This document shows positions 10,616-21,095 of a stretch of DNA of 64,000 bases, piece by piece. The stretch covers positions 356,488,696 through 356,552,695 of the forward strand of contig NC_057808.1 of assembly GCF_018294505.1 (NCBI RefSeq), in the 5' to 3' direction. Within the stretch, counting starts at the first letter, position 1. Each line of letters starts with the position of its first letter. Made by a program: the position numbers and the translations under genes. Under the pieces are notes generated by a model, which was not told the origin of the DNA, searched no databases, and worked only from the letters and a program-made list of their open reading frames with translations. Origin of the DNA: Triticum aestivum. Taxonomy: Eukaryota > Streptophyta > Magnoliopsida > Poales > Poaceae.

Positions 10616-11505
10616 AGATGTTATCTATTGTGCTCATCTTCTTGCGGGGCATCTACCGCGCCCATTCGAATACGTTTGTCCAACCTGATTTTGCCTATTT
10701 TAGTATTTATTTGCCCTTTTACGACAATTTTTCTACATCATGTCTTCGAGTAAGCACATCATAACATAGTTAATAACCGTAAACTACTGGTGCTCCATGT
10801 CATCTATACAATAGGTTGGGAACAATGAATATGAGTTCTGCAAGTAATCAAGAGGTTGTCTCGGGCATCTTAAGAACACATTCTTCCAATGCATATAGTC
10901 CAGAGAAGTGTACCAACATATGTAAAATATCACATCCAAATCAAATTTAATTACCCTCTTGAAAAGTGTATCTCTCTCTCAGAAACCACTCAGAGGAAAA
11001 TAGATTGAACACTATACATAGGGGTGGATCATGAATCATAAGCATACAATGAAGAGGTAATTAGCATCGACTAGTTAGGGTATAAATTATTTCACATGAA
11101 ATTAAGAGGCAATTTTACCAAACTTAAGTCGTGATCCATTGCTAAAACTATTTGGGCCAGGTCAGAACAAAATAGCCATATCAACTTGTATTTGTATTAT
11201 TGAAAAGGAATTAGAGATATTTGCTAAATTGGAGTGCAAAACATCATGTGGTTTGTCCTTTCATGAGTTACAGAGCACATTACCCTGTTGCGAGATTTAT
11301 GTGGGGGTTCAGCTGATGCACCCCTGCCCATCCGAGTTCGAGTCCACGTTCCTCACAACATCAAGCTGTCACGCGCTCCACTTTTTAATAACTAAAAAAG
11401 ACGACCGGTTTCTTCCCCCTCTGTCGTCATTTGTATGTAGTAGGATTGGTGAATGTGCAAATGAAGTGCACTGTAATGCAATGCTATAACAAAAGTATAG
11501 CTTGT
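10616..11505. other. Intergenic, no gene or clear repeat
   Basis: A/T-rich sequence. The 116-residue frame at 11139-11489 has no recognisable domain and I treat it as chance. Confidence 0.5.
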
Positions 11506-11672
11506 ATTCCCTCTGTTTCGGTTTATATGACATGCACATATTTCAAATTATCAATTCGACCAAGGAAATACGAGTTGTATGTCAGAAAAAATACGTATTC
11601 TAAATAAGTTTATGATGTTGTATTTTTTGTGATATATAACTCGTACTATCGTTGATCAAACAGAAGACAACA
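11506..11672. mobile_element. Degraded Stowaway-like MITE, one terminus left
   Basis: The left end reads TTCCCTCTGTTTCGGTTTAT, close to the CTCCCTCCGTTCC terminus of Stowaway/Mariner elements. The body resembles the common Triticeae form in which the middle mirrors itself (ATACGAGTTGTAT versus ATATAACTCGTA). The mirrored right terminus cannot be found, so the element is decayed. Confidence 0.45.
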
Positions 11673-12324
11673 CGGCGAGAAAAGAGAATAATAATATACT
11701 GTATTGGACACACAGCTCGAGAGTAGGACCAACACGTGCGTATGTAATCAACTAGTCATGATGCTCCACTATTTTTTGGAACAGATCATGGAGCTCTTTC
11801 GCTGGAAAATTATAAGGCTCAAAATAGACGGCGCCCATGATGGGGCGCGTGTGGCCCTGGCCCTTGCCGTACGCACGGCCTCGGTGCCGCCCGGGCCCCC
11901 AGGGCGGCAGCCAGCTGGGTGCAACAGTCGCACAAGTCGGAGCACATTCACCCGGCGTCCCAGTAGCAGTACGAGGCCTTCCTCTCTACTCTACAGGACC
12001 CCCCACGTCAGCCACAGTCCGTCATGGGCTCGTACCCATCATATCTACGGGAGATCGGGCGTGCCAGGTGTTGTCTTCCCCGGCCGAGAGGGCGGGGCCC
12101 TCCCGGGGATCTGGTTCCCGTCGCCGTCGCGGCCAGCTCGGACGGCGGGGGTCACACGCGTCGCCAGGCGGCTTCGAGACAGCTCTGGGCCGCGGCACTG
12201 CACGCTTGCCTCTGGCTCCGGGCGCGGCCGTCGACGCCGCCGCCGGCAATTCGCAGACGCGAACATCTTGCGCGCGCCTCGTAGAACACGAGGCACAGCA
12301 GCATGCAGCCGCCGCCCAGCCTGG
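11673..12324. other. GC-rich stretch, no gene identified
   Basis: From about 11830 the sequence becomes strongly GC-rich. Overlapping open frames exist on both strands (for example 11704-12360 and 11837-12451), but none looks like a conserved protein and all are expected from base composition. It could be the eroded edge of a gene or an unknown element. Confidence 0.4.
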
Positions 12325-12413
12325 GAGCATCTACAGCCGGGCTCGTTCACAAACATATGACCCAGCCGAATGTCTTAAACGGCCTCAATGCCCGGGCTGT
12401 TCGACGCACCTCA

Positions 12414-13775
12414 GTGCATCTACAACCGTGATGGGCAAATCCGGCCTCTAAGCGGGTACGCCTCATATTTGTCACTCTGCATCCGCGTATCTCATATCCG
12501 TTGCCTTATATTCATACTACACATGCAACATTGATATACTCTACGTAATCAAATGACGGACAATTAAATCGGCTGCAAACGAACACAAAATCGGTTGCAA
12601 ACGAACATTAACAAAGTTTGCCGCATCCAAAAGATCATCTTAGTTTGTCACGGGACAAGTTCTTAACCTTGTACAACTAAAAACAATATAAACATTGAGG
12701 GGGGAGGGGGGTGGGGATCACCAATTCCTCGTCGGCGCAGCTGTAGGCGTCCACGACTGGTGAATGGTCTTGGTCGTCCGAGAAGGAGGTGCAACGGTCG
12801 CCGCCGTCGGAGTCGGAGAGGACGATGAGCCCCTTCATCCGACGGACCGCTCTGTCCTGCTCCCGCTTCAATTTGGCGACTCGAGCCGTCTCCGCCGCTG
12901 CCTCCCTCGCCTTGCGCTCCGACTGCTCAATAGCAAGCCAGAGCACCTTGGCGTTCTTTCGTCGGAGGCGGTGAGTGTCCGTCTCTGCCGTTGTGAGGGA
13001 CCGGTGGTAGACCCATGCGAGGAGCCACGCGTCCTCGTCGGGGTCCGCCACCATCTCGCGACGGCGGCGCGAACTGCTCCGCCGCGTCCCCCCCTCCCGT
13101 GTACGCTGCCTCTCGCGGCGCGCGGCGCGCGCCTCTGATCCCATAGTGCACGTGCAGGCTGGCGGTGCGGGCACTAGCACCCACCGCTGCCCACGTGGAG
13201 GAGAGGCCGGCGGGGGAAGGAGACAGCGCGGGAGAGGTGCGGACTGCGCTCTCCTGGGGTCGCTGCGGGCGGGCTGGGAGGGTCCAGCTCCGGCGTCCGT
13301 GCTGCGGCGGCGCGGCAGCTGCGGCGGCGCTCCAGATCCAGGGTTGCCGCCGGTCTCCACCTTGGACCGCTCCAACGCAATGCGGAGGGCCATCTTCTCC
13401 TCGTAGTCGAGCTCGAAGCCGGAGTCGCTGCTGGAGCTGGACATCGTAGTGGATGGGATTGGAATCGGAGAGGGAGAGGAGAGGATTGAGGAGAGAGAGT
13501 GAGCTAGGGTTCGGAGCGAGGCGCCCGAATTAGAGTTTTTGTGGGACAGCTGTGAGCTCGGTGGTGGGCTGGGCCTGTCAGGCGGACGAGTCTGGGCGTG
13601 TCCGGGCTGCCCCATATCTGTCATATATTTGGGCTGGATATGAGGGGTGCCAGTCATCCCAGTCGTTTGCCCGCGGTTTGAGAGGTCCGGTTGGATCGAT
13701 TTTTTGACCGGTCAGTGACCGGACGGCCTGCTCGGGCGTTTGAAACGGGTATGAGAGGTCCGGTTGTAGATGCTC
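12414..13775 (-). mobile_element. Nested DNA transposon with 3-bp target duplication
   Basis: This 1362-bp element has inverted ends GTGCATCTACAACCG at the left and, read inward from the right, GAGCATCTACAACCG. It is flanked by the direct triplet TCA at 12411-12413 and 13776-13778. Removing it joins CGCACC-TCA-TATCC, which restores a continuous outer element. It carries one ORF (12677-13444, minus). The 3-bp duplication and TIR form fit a PIF/Harbinger-like element, but no DDE transposase is visible, so it is non-autonomous. Confidence 0.7.
12677..13444 (-). CDS. Transposon-borne ORF of unknown function
   Basis: An intact frame of 255 residues from the Met of MSSSSSDSGFELDYEEKMAL. An in-frame upstream Met at 13657 would add 71 residues of Pro/Ser-rich sequence that looks like leader. 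The protein has an acidic/Ser N-terminus with a short helix (ALRIALERSKVETG), a Pro/Arg-rich middle, then a basic, Ala/Glu/Arg-rich predicted coiled coil (about residues 160-225), and ends with GLIVLSDSDGGD. I recognise it only as a recurrent hypothetical protein of Triticeae transposons; no enzymatic motif is present. The N-terminal helix recurs in the outer element near 14020. It may bind DNA or protein, but that is a guess. Confidence 0.6.
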   Translation of the reverse strand: MSSSSSDSGFELDYEEKMALRIALERSKVETGGNPGSGAPPQLPRRRSTDAGAGPSQPARSDPRRAQSAPLPRCLLPPPASPPRGQRWVLVPAPPACTCTMGSEARAARRERQRTREGGTRRSSSRRRREMVADPDEDAWLLAWVYHRSLTTAETDTHRLRRKNAKVLWLAIEQSERKAREAAAETARVAKLKREQDRAVRRMKGLIVLSDSDGGDRCTSFSDDQDHSPVVDAYSCADEELVIPTPLPPQCLYCF

Positions 13776-13960
13776 TCATATCCAACTCAAATATAGGGCG
13801 GATATGATGCTGTCCAGACGCGTCCGGGCGCCCCTGACACGTTAGCCCGGCCCACCCCGACCCCGCTCCATCCTCACAAATATTCACAATTCAAAAACCC
13901 TACCTCGCTCCGCTCTCACTCCGTCTCTTTTTCTCCCCCACAATTTCTCCAATTTCGATC

Positions 13961-14200
13961 CAGTCCGATGACTCCGACGACCATGTCGAGTGCCGCAGCC
14001 GCTCTGACTCCGACCTTGAAATTGACGAGGAGCTGGCCCTCCGCATTGCCCTCGAGAGGTCCAAGGTGGACACGGGGGCTAGTTCCGGACCGGCCACCTC
14101 GCCTCTCCCCCGATGGCTACAGCTGCGCCGGCGACCGAAAGGGGAAAGGGCCGGCGAGGAAGTGGTGAAGATCCGCTTCAATTTAATTTCAAGTATTTAA
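13961..14200 (+). pseudogene. Remnant of the same transposon ORF in the outer element
   Basis: On the plus strand a frame reads SDSDLEIDEELALRIALERS, clearly related to the N-terminus of the ORF at 12677-13444 but in opposite orientation. After about 25 further residues the similarity ends and the frame stops near 14200. The middle and C-terminal coiled coil are missing, so this is a deletion derivative. Confidence 0.7.
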
Positions 14201-14471
14201 ATGTAATTTAAAGTTGTCCGTTGTTTATGTGAACTTTGGCGGTCTTTTGAACATCCGTTTGTTGATCTTTGGTGAACGTATCGCAGTTGATTATGTCCGT
14301 TTCTATGTTCATTTGATGATTTTATGTAGTTTGATCGACATTGCATGGTTTAATATGAATATAGTGTATCGAATATGAAATTCATAGATGTGTAAGATGT
14401 AATTTGAGACGTGACTGGTTAATGAACACGTTTATAGACGTTTGAGGGACCGGATTTACAAAGTCCGGCTG

Positions 14472-14899
14472 TAGATTGGACGCGCCGTGCAAATTGGCTA
14501 GAGACCGCCTGCTGGCGCACGGCATTCCTGCCCGGGGCATCCCCGGTCCGGTTCGTGGTACACTGCGGCAGTGCATCCTCAAAGGTTGTTTGCCCCCTTC
14601 TCCATTTTTAGTCGGTCGAAAGGCGCTTGCTCGCGCTATCGAATGCGGGATGCGGCTGCGCTGGCGAGTGCTCGCGGTATTCTGCCAGATCTGCTTACTC
14701 GCGGACAATCCAAGGGAGAGAGGCGTGGTCGTGCGCGGACCAGCTCAACAGCACTTTGGAACGTAAAGACAGAGGACGCACGTCTGCAACGGGAGCGCAC
14801 CTTCGCCAAAAGCGGGTCAATCGAAGTGCGGACAATGTGAGGCGTTATGGCGGTGTGTTTTTGTTTTTGTTGAGAGGCCGTTGCCAGTTTTTTTTTATC
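14472..14899. other. GC-rich flank, no gene identified
   Basis: A moderately GC-rich segment with no recognisable gene. The 16-base phrase AGGCCGTTGCCAGTTT near 14874 recurs as AGGCCGTTGCCAGTTG near 15095, bracketing the Stowaway element. Confidence 0.4.
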
Positions 14900-15057
14900 C
14901 TCCCTCCGTTCATAAATATAAGTTTTTTTTAGGAATTTTAATATGAAATACACACGGAGCAAAATAAGTAAATTTACACTAAAATACGTCTATATACATC
15001 CGTATACAGTTCGTATTGAAATATCTTAAAAGGGCTTATATTTAAAAACGGAAGGAG
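14900..15057. mobile_element. Stowaway MITE (Thalos/Athos-like)
   Basis: A 158-bp element with inverted ends CTCCCTCCGTTCATAAATAT and, read inward from the right, CTCCTTCCGTTTTTAAATAT. TA follows the right end, and TATC precedes the left. The interior has the typical pattern of ATACGTCTATATACATCCGT. No coding capacity; it would form a hairpin in RNA. Confidence 0.9.
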
Positions 15058-15259
15058 TAGTTTGGATTGCTTACCATATGTATCACTTGGTCTGAGGCCG
15101 TTGCCAGTTGCCTTGCAATTTCGTTCTATATGCTTTGTGTTTTACTTTAGCTATAGAAAGTTGATTGGTTTTAAAATATAGGTAAGTCAATCTTTTGACT
15201 TTAGTTCTTTTGTCAAGATTTGTGTTGTTCTCTTTGTTTGTTGACCCTTAAGTTGATTT

Positions 15260-15486
15260 TTGACTTACCCTTGTTTGGGGCAAGTCAACTTTTTCTTAAC
15301 CTGAATTTTTTGACTTGCCCCTCTTTGGGGCAGGTCAACTTTTTCTTAGCCTGAATTTTTGACTTGCCAATGTTTGAGGTAAGTCAATTTTTTCTTAGCT
15401 GAATTTTGTCTTGCCCCTGTTTGGGGTAAGTCAATCTTCTCTTAGCCTGAATTTTTGACTTGCCAATGTTTGGGGTAAGTCAATTT
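15260..15486. repeat. Tandem array of about five 49-bp units, each an inverted repeat
   Basis: Units start near 15261, 15311, 15360, 15407 and 15456, a period of 48-50 bases. Each has the plan TTGACTTGCCC, a loop of about 8 bases (TGTTTGGG type), GGTAAGTCAA, then a T-rich spacer with CTTAGCCTGAATTT. The arms are mutually complementary, so every unit can form its own short hairpin. Weaker copies appear upstream from about 15180. It is not coding. Confidence 0.85.
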
Positions 15487-15699
15487 TGCTATAGGGCTTG
15501 AAGCCCCTTACATATTGCATGTTTATGTTTGTATGTGTTTTTTTTGCTTTTACTCATTTTTTAATTCTAAAAGAAACCTTTTTCTTGTTTCTTACTTGAT
15601 TTTTCCTTTTCCTACACGGGTATTTTTGCATACTAGATGAGTGAAAATGTATACACGTAATACTATACAGTATGTGTTTGAATTACACTAGAATATGAA

Positions 15700-16620
15700 A
15701 ATTGCACTATTATATACTTAATCTTTGCATATTAAAAGAGTGCAATCTCAGTGCAAAGTTGTGTGGACGTTTTTTTTGTTCTAAAAAGGCAATACCAATG
15801 TCACTTATTCATTCTTTCTTAGAAAACATCACTATTTTACCTTTTTGTATTTTTTATTTCTTCTGAATGGGTAATATCAATGCTACTAATTCATTCTTTC
15901 TTAGAAAACTCCATTATTTTGATTTTATTGTAGTTTTTTGTTTCATTTTGTTCATCTAAGAGGGTAGTATAAATGCCACAAATTCATTATTTCTTAGAAA
16001 ACTTCATTATTTTGATTTTGATTTAGATTTAGTTTTTATTTTATTTTATTCTTTAAGGGTAAAACCAATAGTGCGCCTACTGCTCACTCTGCATCACCGA
16101 TGTTCGTTGTTGTTCCTATCTACTATGCATATCTGTCGTTGCATGCTTTTCTTTGATTTGACCCACCGATTCCTCAAAGTCGAGATTTAGCGTGCACCTA
16201 GCATTATTATGCTTGCTTAATCTTATGTATGAATAATGCAAGCACACAAGATTCATTACCAATGCCAATAATTCATTACCTTGTACGAAACTTCTTTTTT
16301 GCGAAAATTCCACTATTATATGTTTAATCATGCATATTATAAAAAACACAATTTCTGCGTAAATTGCATGCATATATTTTGTTACTTTGTTTTAGTTTTT
16401 TTCTTCATTTCTGTTCTTCTTAAAGGGTAACATCACTGCCACAAATTCACTCTTTCCTAGAAAAAATCATTATTTTGATTTGATTATGCATTACTTTTAT
16501 TCATGTTATTCCTTTTTAAGAGTAATATCAATGCCACTAATTCATTCCTTCTTAGAAGTTCTATTTTTAGGGAAATTCCATATTATATGCTTATTCTTGC
16601 ATATTATTAAAGTACCAATT
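15700..16620. repeat. Two interleaved degenerate repeat motifs in A/T-rich DNA
   Basis: Motif A (TAATATCAATGCCACTAATT followed by CATTCTTTCTTAGAAAA) occurs near 15790, 15871, 15963, 16425 and 16519, with a partial copy near 16255. Motif B (CACTATTATATACTTAATCT, then TTGCATATTA and a GTGCAA element) occurs near 15703, 16311 and 16582. The order B-A-A-A-(A)-B-A-A-B suggests segmental duplication of a compound unit. It may be the subterminal region of an unrecognised DNA transposon. Confidence 0.65.
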
Positions 16621-16639
16621 TATGTGCAAATTGTGTGCA

Positions 16640-17524
16640 ATTTTTAATTATTTGTTCTATTTTTAGAGTCCAAAAGATGGAATTATAAGATAATTAGAGA
16701 TTTCATTTTTTATTCCATTTTAGTTTTTGCATAGGGGAAGAAAAAGGGTGGTGGAAGAACAAGCTAGTTGGGCCATTGCATCAAGATTGAGTGATGAGGA
16801 GATATTTGACTGAACATCGTCGTCGTCCTGAACCGCACGACCCAGTAGCCCTCCACGCCATTGTTGATGAGGCTGCTGCCTCGCCCCCAGCGCCACACAT
16901 CCGCCTAAGGAGGCTGCCCCACATCGGCTTGCCCCATCGCCTATGTCAACCGGGCATTGCCTGGCGGCGCGCTCCGGCGTCGGTGATGGGGAGGGGAGTG
17001 CGAGGTGGGAGCGACGATGGCTGCGCAGCTAGGGTTGCTCACCCCATCCCATGTACGTGCGCTCGCTGGAGCGGGTCGGGCGAGACAAGAAAGTGGGAGA
17101 AAAAATGAACAATTGCACAGGAATGAATCAAATCCAACGTACCCAACCAATTAACCATGAACATGCATGTAGTTGCACCACATCAATCAATTCAAATTAA
17201 AACATGCATATAGTTCATCTAAAAGGCACCACTTCAATCAAGATTCAAAATCACCACAACATAGCATGTCTTATGTCGTGGATCGAGCCCAACCAAAGGA
17301 ATGCAACACAAACTCAAACACAATCATCATCAAAGAAACCATGACCACCTTCAAGGCCTCCATAATCACTAACTTCAAGTCCACCACCATCCGCACGACC
17401 ACCGCTACCACCTTCTTGTCCATCACCATCTCCTCGGCTGCCAGCCCCATCACCACCTTGTCCACCACCACCATCTCCACGACCACCAGTATCCACATGG
17501 CCACGACCACCATTTCGAAAGAGA
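16640..17524. other. Intergenic; short ACC-rich segment, no gene assigned
   Basis: 16780-17080 is GC-rich with an open frame (16791-17108) lacking any recognisable domain. 17290-17525 is an ACC-rich repeat that on the minus strand reads as a Gly/Asp-rich peptide (GDGGGGQGGDGAGSRGDG). It lies just downstream of the Harbinger ORF1 remnant and may belong to that element. Confidence 0.4.
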
Positions 17525-18480
17525 TATCTTCGTTTGGTTCATGATCTTTGCAAAAAAATTGCCGTTGCATCCATCATGTTTGGGTTCAGGAATATGATAA
17601 CACATTCTTTGGACTTCTTCTCTTTCACAAGCCTCTCCTCCTCGAGTGTGAGCCTACGCTCCTCTGGCTTCAGCTTCCTCTCCTCGGCCCTTCGACCTCC
17701 ATTTCTAGTCCTCCAACAAGTTGAGCTCATTCCACCTTTCCGCATTCTCTTCTTTGTGTTTGGCCACCAAGGCTTTCTTGGTCTCAATCATGGCCACAAG
17801 CTCTTCCTTGTAGGTGCCGCCGAAGGCTCCTCTCTTTTTCATCTCTTTTCCAATCTTGTTACCATCCGGCCTCTTGTTGGGATTTTTATCCTCCTCGGTA
17901 TATTCTTCAACGAATATGTTAATCCTTGACCTTTCGGTGTGGTCTCAGAGTTTCTCCTAATTCAGTTCTAATTGTTGCAAAGTTCTTTGTAGCAATGGTG
18001 CAATGTGAAGGGCTTGGAACCATTCTTCTTGTTGTGTTCCTTGTATAGCTCTAGGATGATAGGTCCATAGTCCGACATTTGCATCCCACTTGCTGGCACA
18101 TGGTTGACTTGACCAATACAACTGGACCATCGGTTGCTTGGTCTTGGATGGTACCCAAATGGTGCCCAAGAGAGCCTTGGGTGTAGTTTGATGCGACTTC
18201 CACGTAGGCGCTATAGTACTCTTCAATCCTACCCCAAAACTTGTCTTTGATTCATCCGTGAAAACCGATGCATCACGCGACACGCTCATCCAAGCGTGAC
18301 ACAAAGCAATATATTCATCTTGGCAATAGTTGTGTGTCCTCGACCTTGATGGTGGCTTCGCTCTTGATTATATCTCCATGGGATGATCAACCTCCATGGC
18401 CTCATCCTCCTCCACTTCAGGCTCATAATCCTCCTCGGCCTCTTCTAGTTGAGAAAACACTGAATCTTCATAGCGTAGAT
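17525..18480 (-). pseudogene. Degraded PIF/Harbinger ORF1 (NAM-associated / Myb-like) remnant
   Basis: On the minus strand, shifting between frames, the pieces match the plant transposon ORF1 often annotated as a no-apical-meristem-associated or GST-T3-like protein. At the N-terminal end (about 18480-18250) it reads LRYEDSVFSQLEEAEEDYEP, then CHAWMSVSRDASVFTDESKT, the trihelix/Myb-like part. The C-terminal part (about 17787-17545) has AEERKLKPEERRLTLEEERL and NPNMMDATA. At least one stop and several frameshifts break it. In Harbinger elements this protein is a DNA-binding partner of the transposase; no transposase gene is found nearby. Confidence 0.7.
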
Positions 18481-18511
18481 CGTCAAGGACAAGCATGTGT
18501 CTGTGTGTGTG

Positions 18512-20258
18512 TGTTGGAAATATGCCCTAGAGGCAATAATATTTTTATTACTTATTTTCATCTTTATGATTAATAGTTTATATTATATGCTGTAAGTGTT
18601 ATAGTTCTTGAATATGTGATCTGGAGGAAAACTCATAAGCACGTGTAGAATGATAAATTGTAAAACCTCATTCCTAATCTTGACTCTAGGACGAGCTCAA
18701 GTGTTGTGTGATGATTATGTTTTCCTGATCATGGGCATTTGTTTAATGTAACAAGGATCCCAATGAAATTGAAGGTATGATGATAGTAGAATGATCATAC
18801 AGAATTGACCCAACTTGATTGTTATACTTTGAGATGATATCGTCACAAGTCTAGAGTTATCACACAGAGAGTTAATGTATGCTCAAGTTCCTTAGACCAT
18901 GAGAGTATCATAGTCATTTCATAGTGAACGATACACTTTGGCGTTGTTCCAATGTCATCTGTAACACGATGATCATAATGACAACTTATAGGTTTATCGA
19001 AAAGTATGCCAAGGGGCTAGGTATATCAAGAGTAGGATTTGCTCCTCTGACGATGGAGAGATATTCTTAGTGCCCTCTCGGTGTGATGACATCCATTATT
19101 GCCTGGCCAAACATAGGTGACTAGGTCACAGGGATGTCAGAACATGTCAGTGAGAAAGAAGAACAAAACCGGCAACAAGGAGAGCAGTATTATGAGAATG
19201 AGAATGACTCAAGGGGATACTGATATATCTCACCTCGTTTTGTAAAGTATCATGAAGCAAAGGTAATATCATATGATATAACAAGGTTCACTCAAATATT
19301 ATTCGTGTAATCATAGGTGTCAATATGGATGTCCATGGTTCGTTGTAGATCATCAAATGAAAGGGGTTTCGTTCATGCATGTCTATGTTTTACCGAACCT
19401 ACCGGGTCACACGCCTAAGGGAACTACAATCTGTTGAGACTTAGTGGAGTGAGGTATATGATAAAATATTCTTAGAATAGTTTTGGGAGTAAAAGAAATA
19501 GTTACGAGAGAAACCGGAAACATTTTGGTGTTTCCGAAAGAGTTTGGGGGAATACCGGGTAATACAGGGAAATGATATATTGATATATAGGTGGAAAATA
19601 TTTCCAAAGACATTAAATAAATAATAAAAGGTTCTAATATTGATTAGGAATCTTTTAGAGTTTATTCTATATGAATGGGCTAAAGAAAATACTAAAAGGC
19701 CTAGAAGTGGAGAAGTGGGGCGCCCCCCTTAGCCTTTTAGGAGGCCAAGAGGGGGGCGAATAGGAGTGGGAGTAGGACTCCTCCTCCTCGTCAGGGTGGC
19801 ACAAAGGCAAGAGTTGTCCTTCCCTTGGGGGTGCCCCTCCCTTTCCCCTCAACCTATATATACTAGAGGATTTTAGCCATTGAGAACACACAAGTTTTGG
19901 AGCCTCCTCTAGTTCTCTAGTTTTAGTATAATTATAGCTAGACCTAGTTATCTCTAATCCTCGTAATAGAATATCCTCGTGTGGTTCTCTTCTTCTCCCT
20001 CTAATTCTCCAGTGACAACAAATCTTTCGACAGCGAAGTGTTGCCCTATCGTAAAGCCCGAACGCGTGCAATCCATAGAGAGGTCCTGCTTTCGGTCTTT
20101 GGTTCGAGGGATCGTTCGTGAATAGTTCAACGGACTCTTCTTCCGCTGCCACTCGAAGTTAGTTACGATCTGATCTACACCTCTAACACATCTTCATAGT
20201 GTTCCTGGGATTGTGATCATAGGGCATTTTTTTTTGTTTTCTACTATGTTTCCCAGCA
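18512..20258 (+). mobile_element. Copia solo LTR, divergent Angela-like
   Basis: A 1747-bp LTR starting TGTTGGAAATATGCCCTAGA and ending TTTCCCAGCA. A TATA-like CTATATATA lies near 19855. It is flanked by GTGTG at 18507-18511 and 20259-20263, and no internal region adjoins it, so it is a solo LTR left by recombination between the two ends of an element. Because the left flank is a GT microsatellite, the duplication alone is weak, but the LTR ends are clear. It differs strongly from the other copia LTRs after the first 30 bases. The minus-strand frame at 19667-20152 lies inside it and is not a gene. Confidence 0.85.
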
Positions 20259-20263
20259 GTGTG

Positions 20264-21086
20264 ACTCATACAAAGATGGCAAGAGTTCAGGTGCATTTAT
20301 CTCCAGGCCTATAGCCGCAAGAAATCACCAAACAATGCATCAACTGAAATGAAAAGACACAAAATTTTACCTTGATAACATGTCATCAACCACTTGGTGG
20401 CCATGGACCTTGGCGCTGAAAGTGGCACCTAGATGCACCAGACGAACGGGCGTAGATGTGGCTAGAGACGGGGTACGAGCTACCGGGCAAGGACGATGCA
20501 CCAGAGCCCCCTCCAGGCTTAGAATAAGCTGGTCTTATCGACCATTGTACATTTCCTCAATCATGGCACAACGCTTATGCAGTGGTCCCCTAGCTATTTT
20601 TCGTTTCTTTCAGGAGTAGCTTACTAGTTGCCACCTATAGTTTGTTACGGCAACACAAAGTGATCGCAGTTGGCCATTAATTCGGTATACAAATGGTGCA
20701 CACCCTCAACCAATGCGTTCAATACCGCTTCATGAGCGCACAACCTAGGTACGTATTTTTATGTGAGGAAAATACTTGTATTACTCATTAGGGTGGATTA
20801 CATTAGGTTTCACAGTTGGGATGATGCCTGAAGGTCTCATGCCTCACCAAATTGTGGTACGCTGCTGCACCCTACCACAGGATGCCATGAAATGGCATTA
20901 TTTTGACTGTGTTGAACATAGGTAATGCAAGATTCCCTTTCCTCTAGCTTGCGCTTGATCTCCTGAATGAATAATGTTTGGATCTATCAGGTTCTTCATT
21001 CCTTGACAAGTTTATGGCTCCAAACAATCGGATTCAATTATAAGGGGGGATGGATCCATTTAGCATGAGAGAGACTCCACTACTCC
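20264..21086. other. Unassigned, possibly LINE-derived
   Basis: No gene seen. 20750-20860, read on the minus strand, resembles the 3' end of a plant LINE (AATGAGTAATACAAGTATTT before an A-rich tail). The rest has no recognised features. Confidence 0.35.
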
Positions 21087-21095
21087 TGTTGGAGT

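Larger units (their letters stand above)
12325..14471. mobile_element. Outer small DNA transposon (Harbinger-like?), host of a nested copy
   Basis: The left end is GAGCATCTACAGCCGG at 12325, and the right end is its mirror CCGGCTGTAGAT at about 14460-14471. TGG precedes the left end and follows the right end, but the right terminus seems to have lost its last few bases. With the nested copy (12414-13775) removed, about 785 bp remain. The interior holds a short remnant of the same ORF as the nested copy, in opposite orientation. A 3-bp duplication suggests PIF/Harbinger; no transposase is present. Confidence 0.6.

Noticed and set aside
11704..12451. Overlapping frames suggesting a host gene
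   Set aside because: Frames occur on both strands in GC-rich DNA and carry no recognisable motif, intron pattern or start context.
15260..15486. CRISPR-like array
   Set aside because: Units are directly adjacent and spacers are themselves repeated; the context is a plant genome full of retrotransposons.
16791..17108. 105-residue plus-strand frame
   Set aside because: Arg/Pro/Ala-rich in a GC-rich patch, no domain and no relatives among the features here.
19667..20152. 161-residue minus-strand frame
   Set aside because: Lies wholly in the copia solo LTR, antisense to its transcript, with no recognisable domain.
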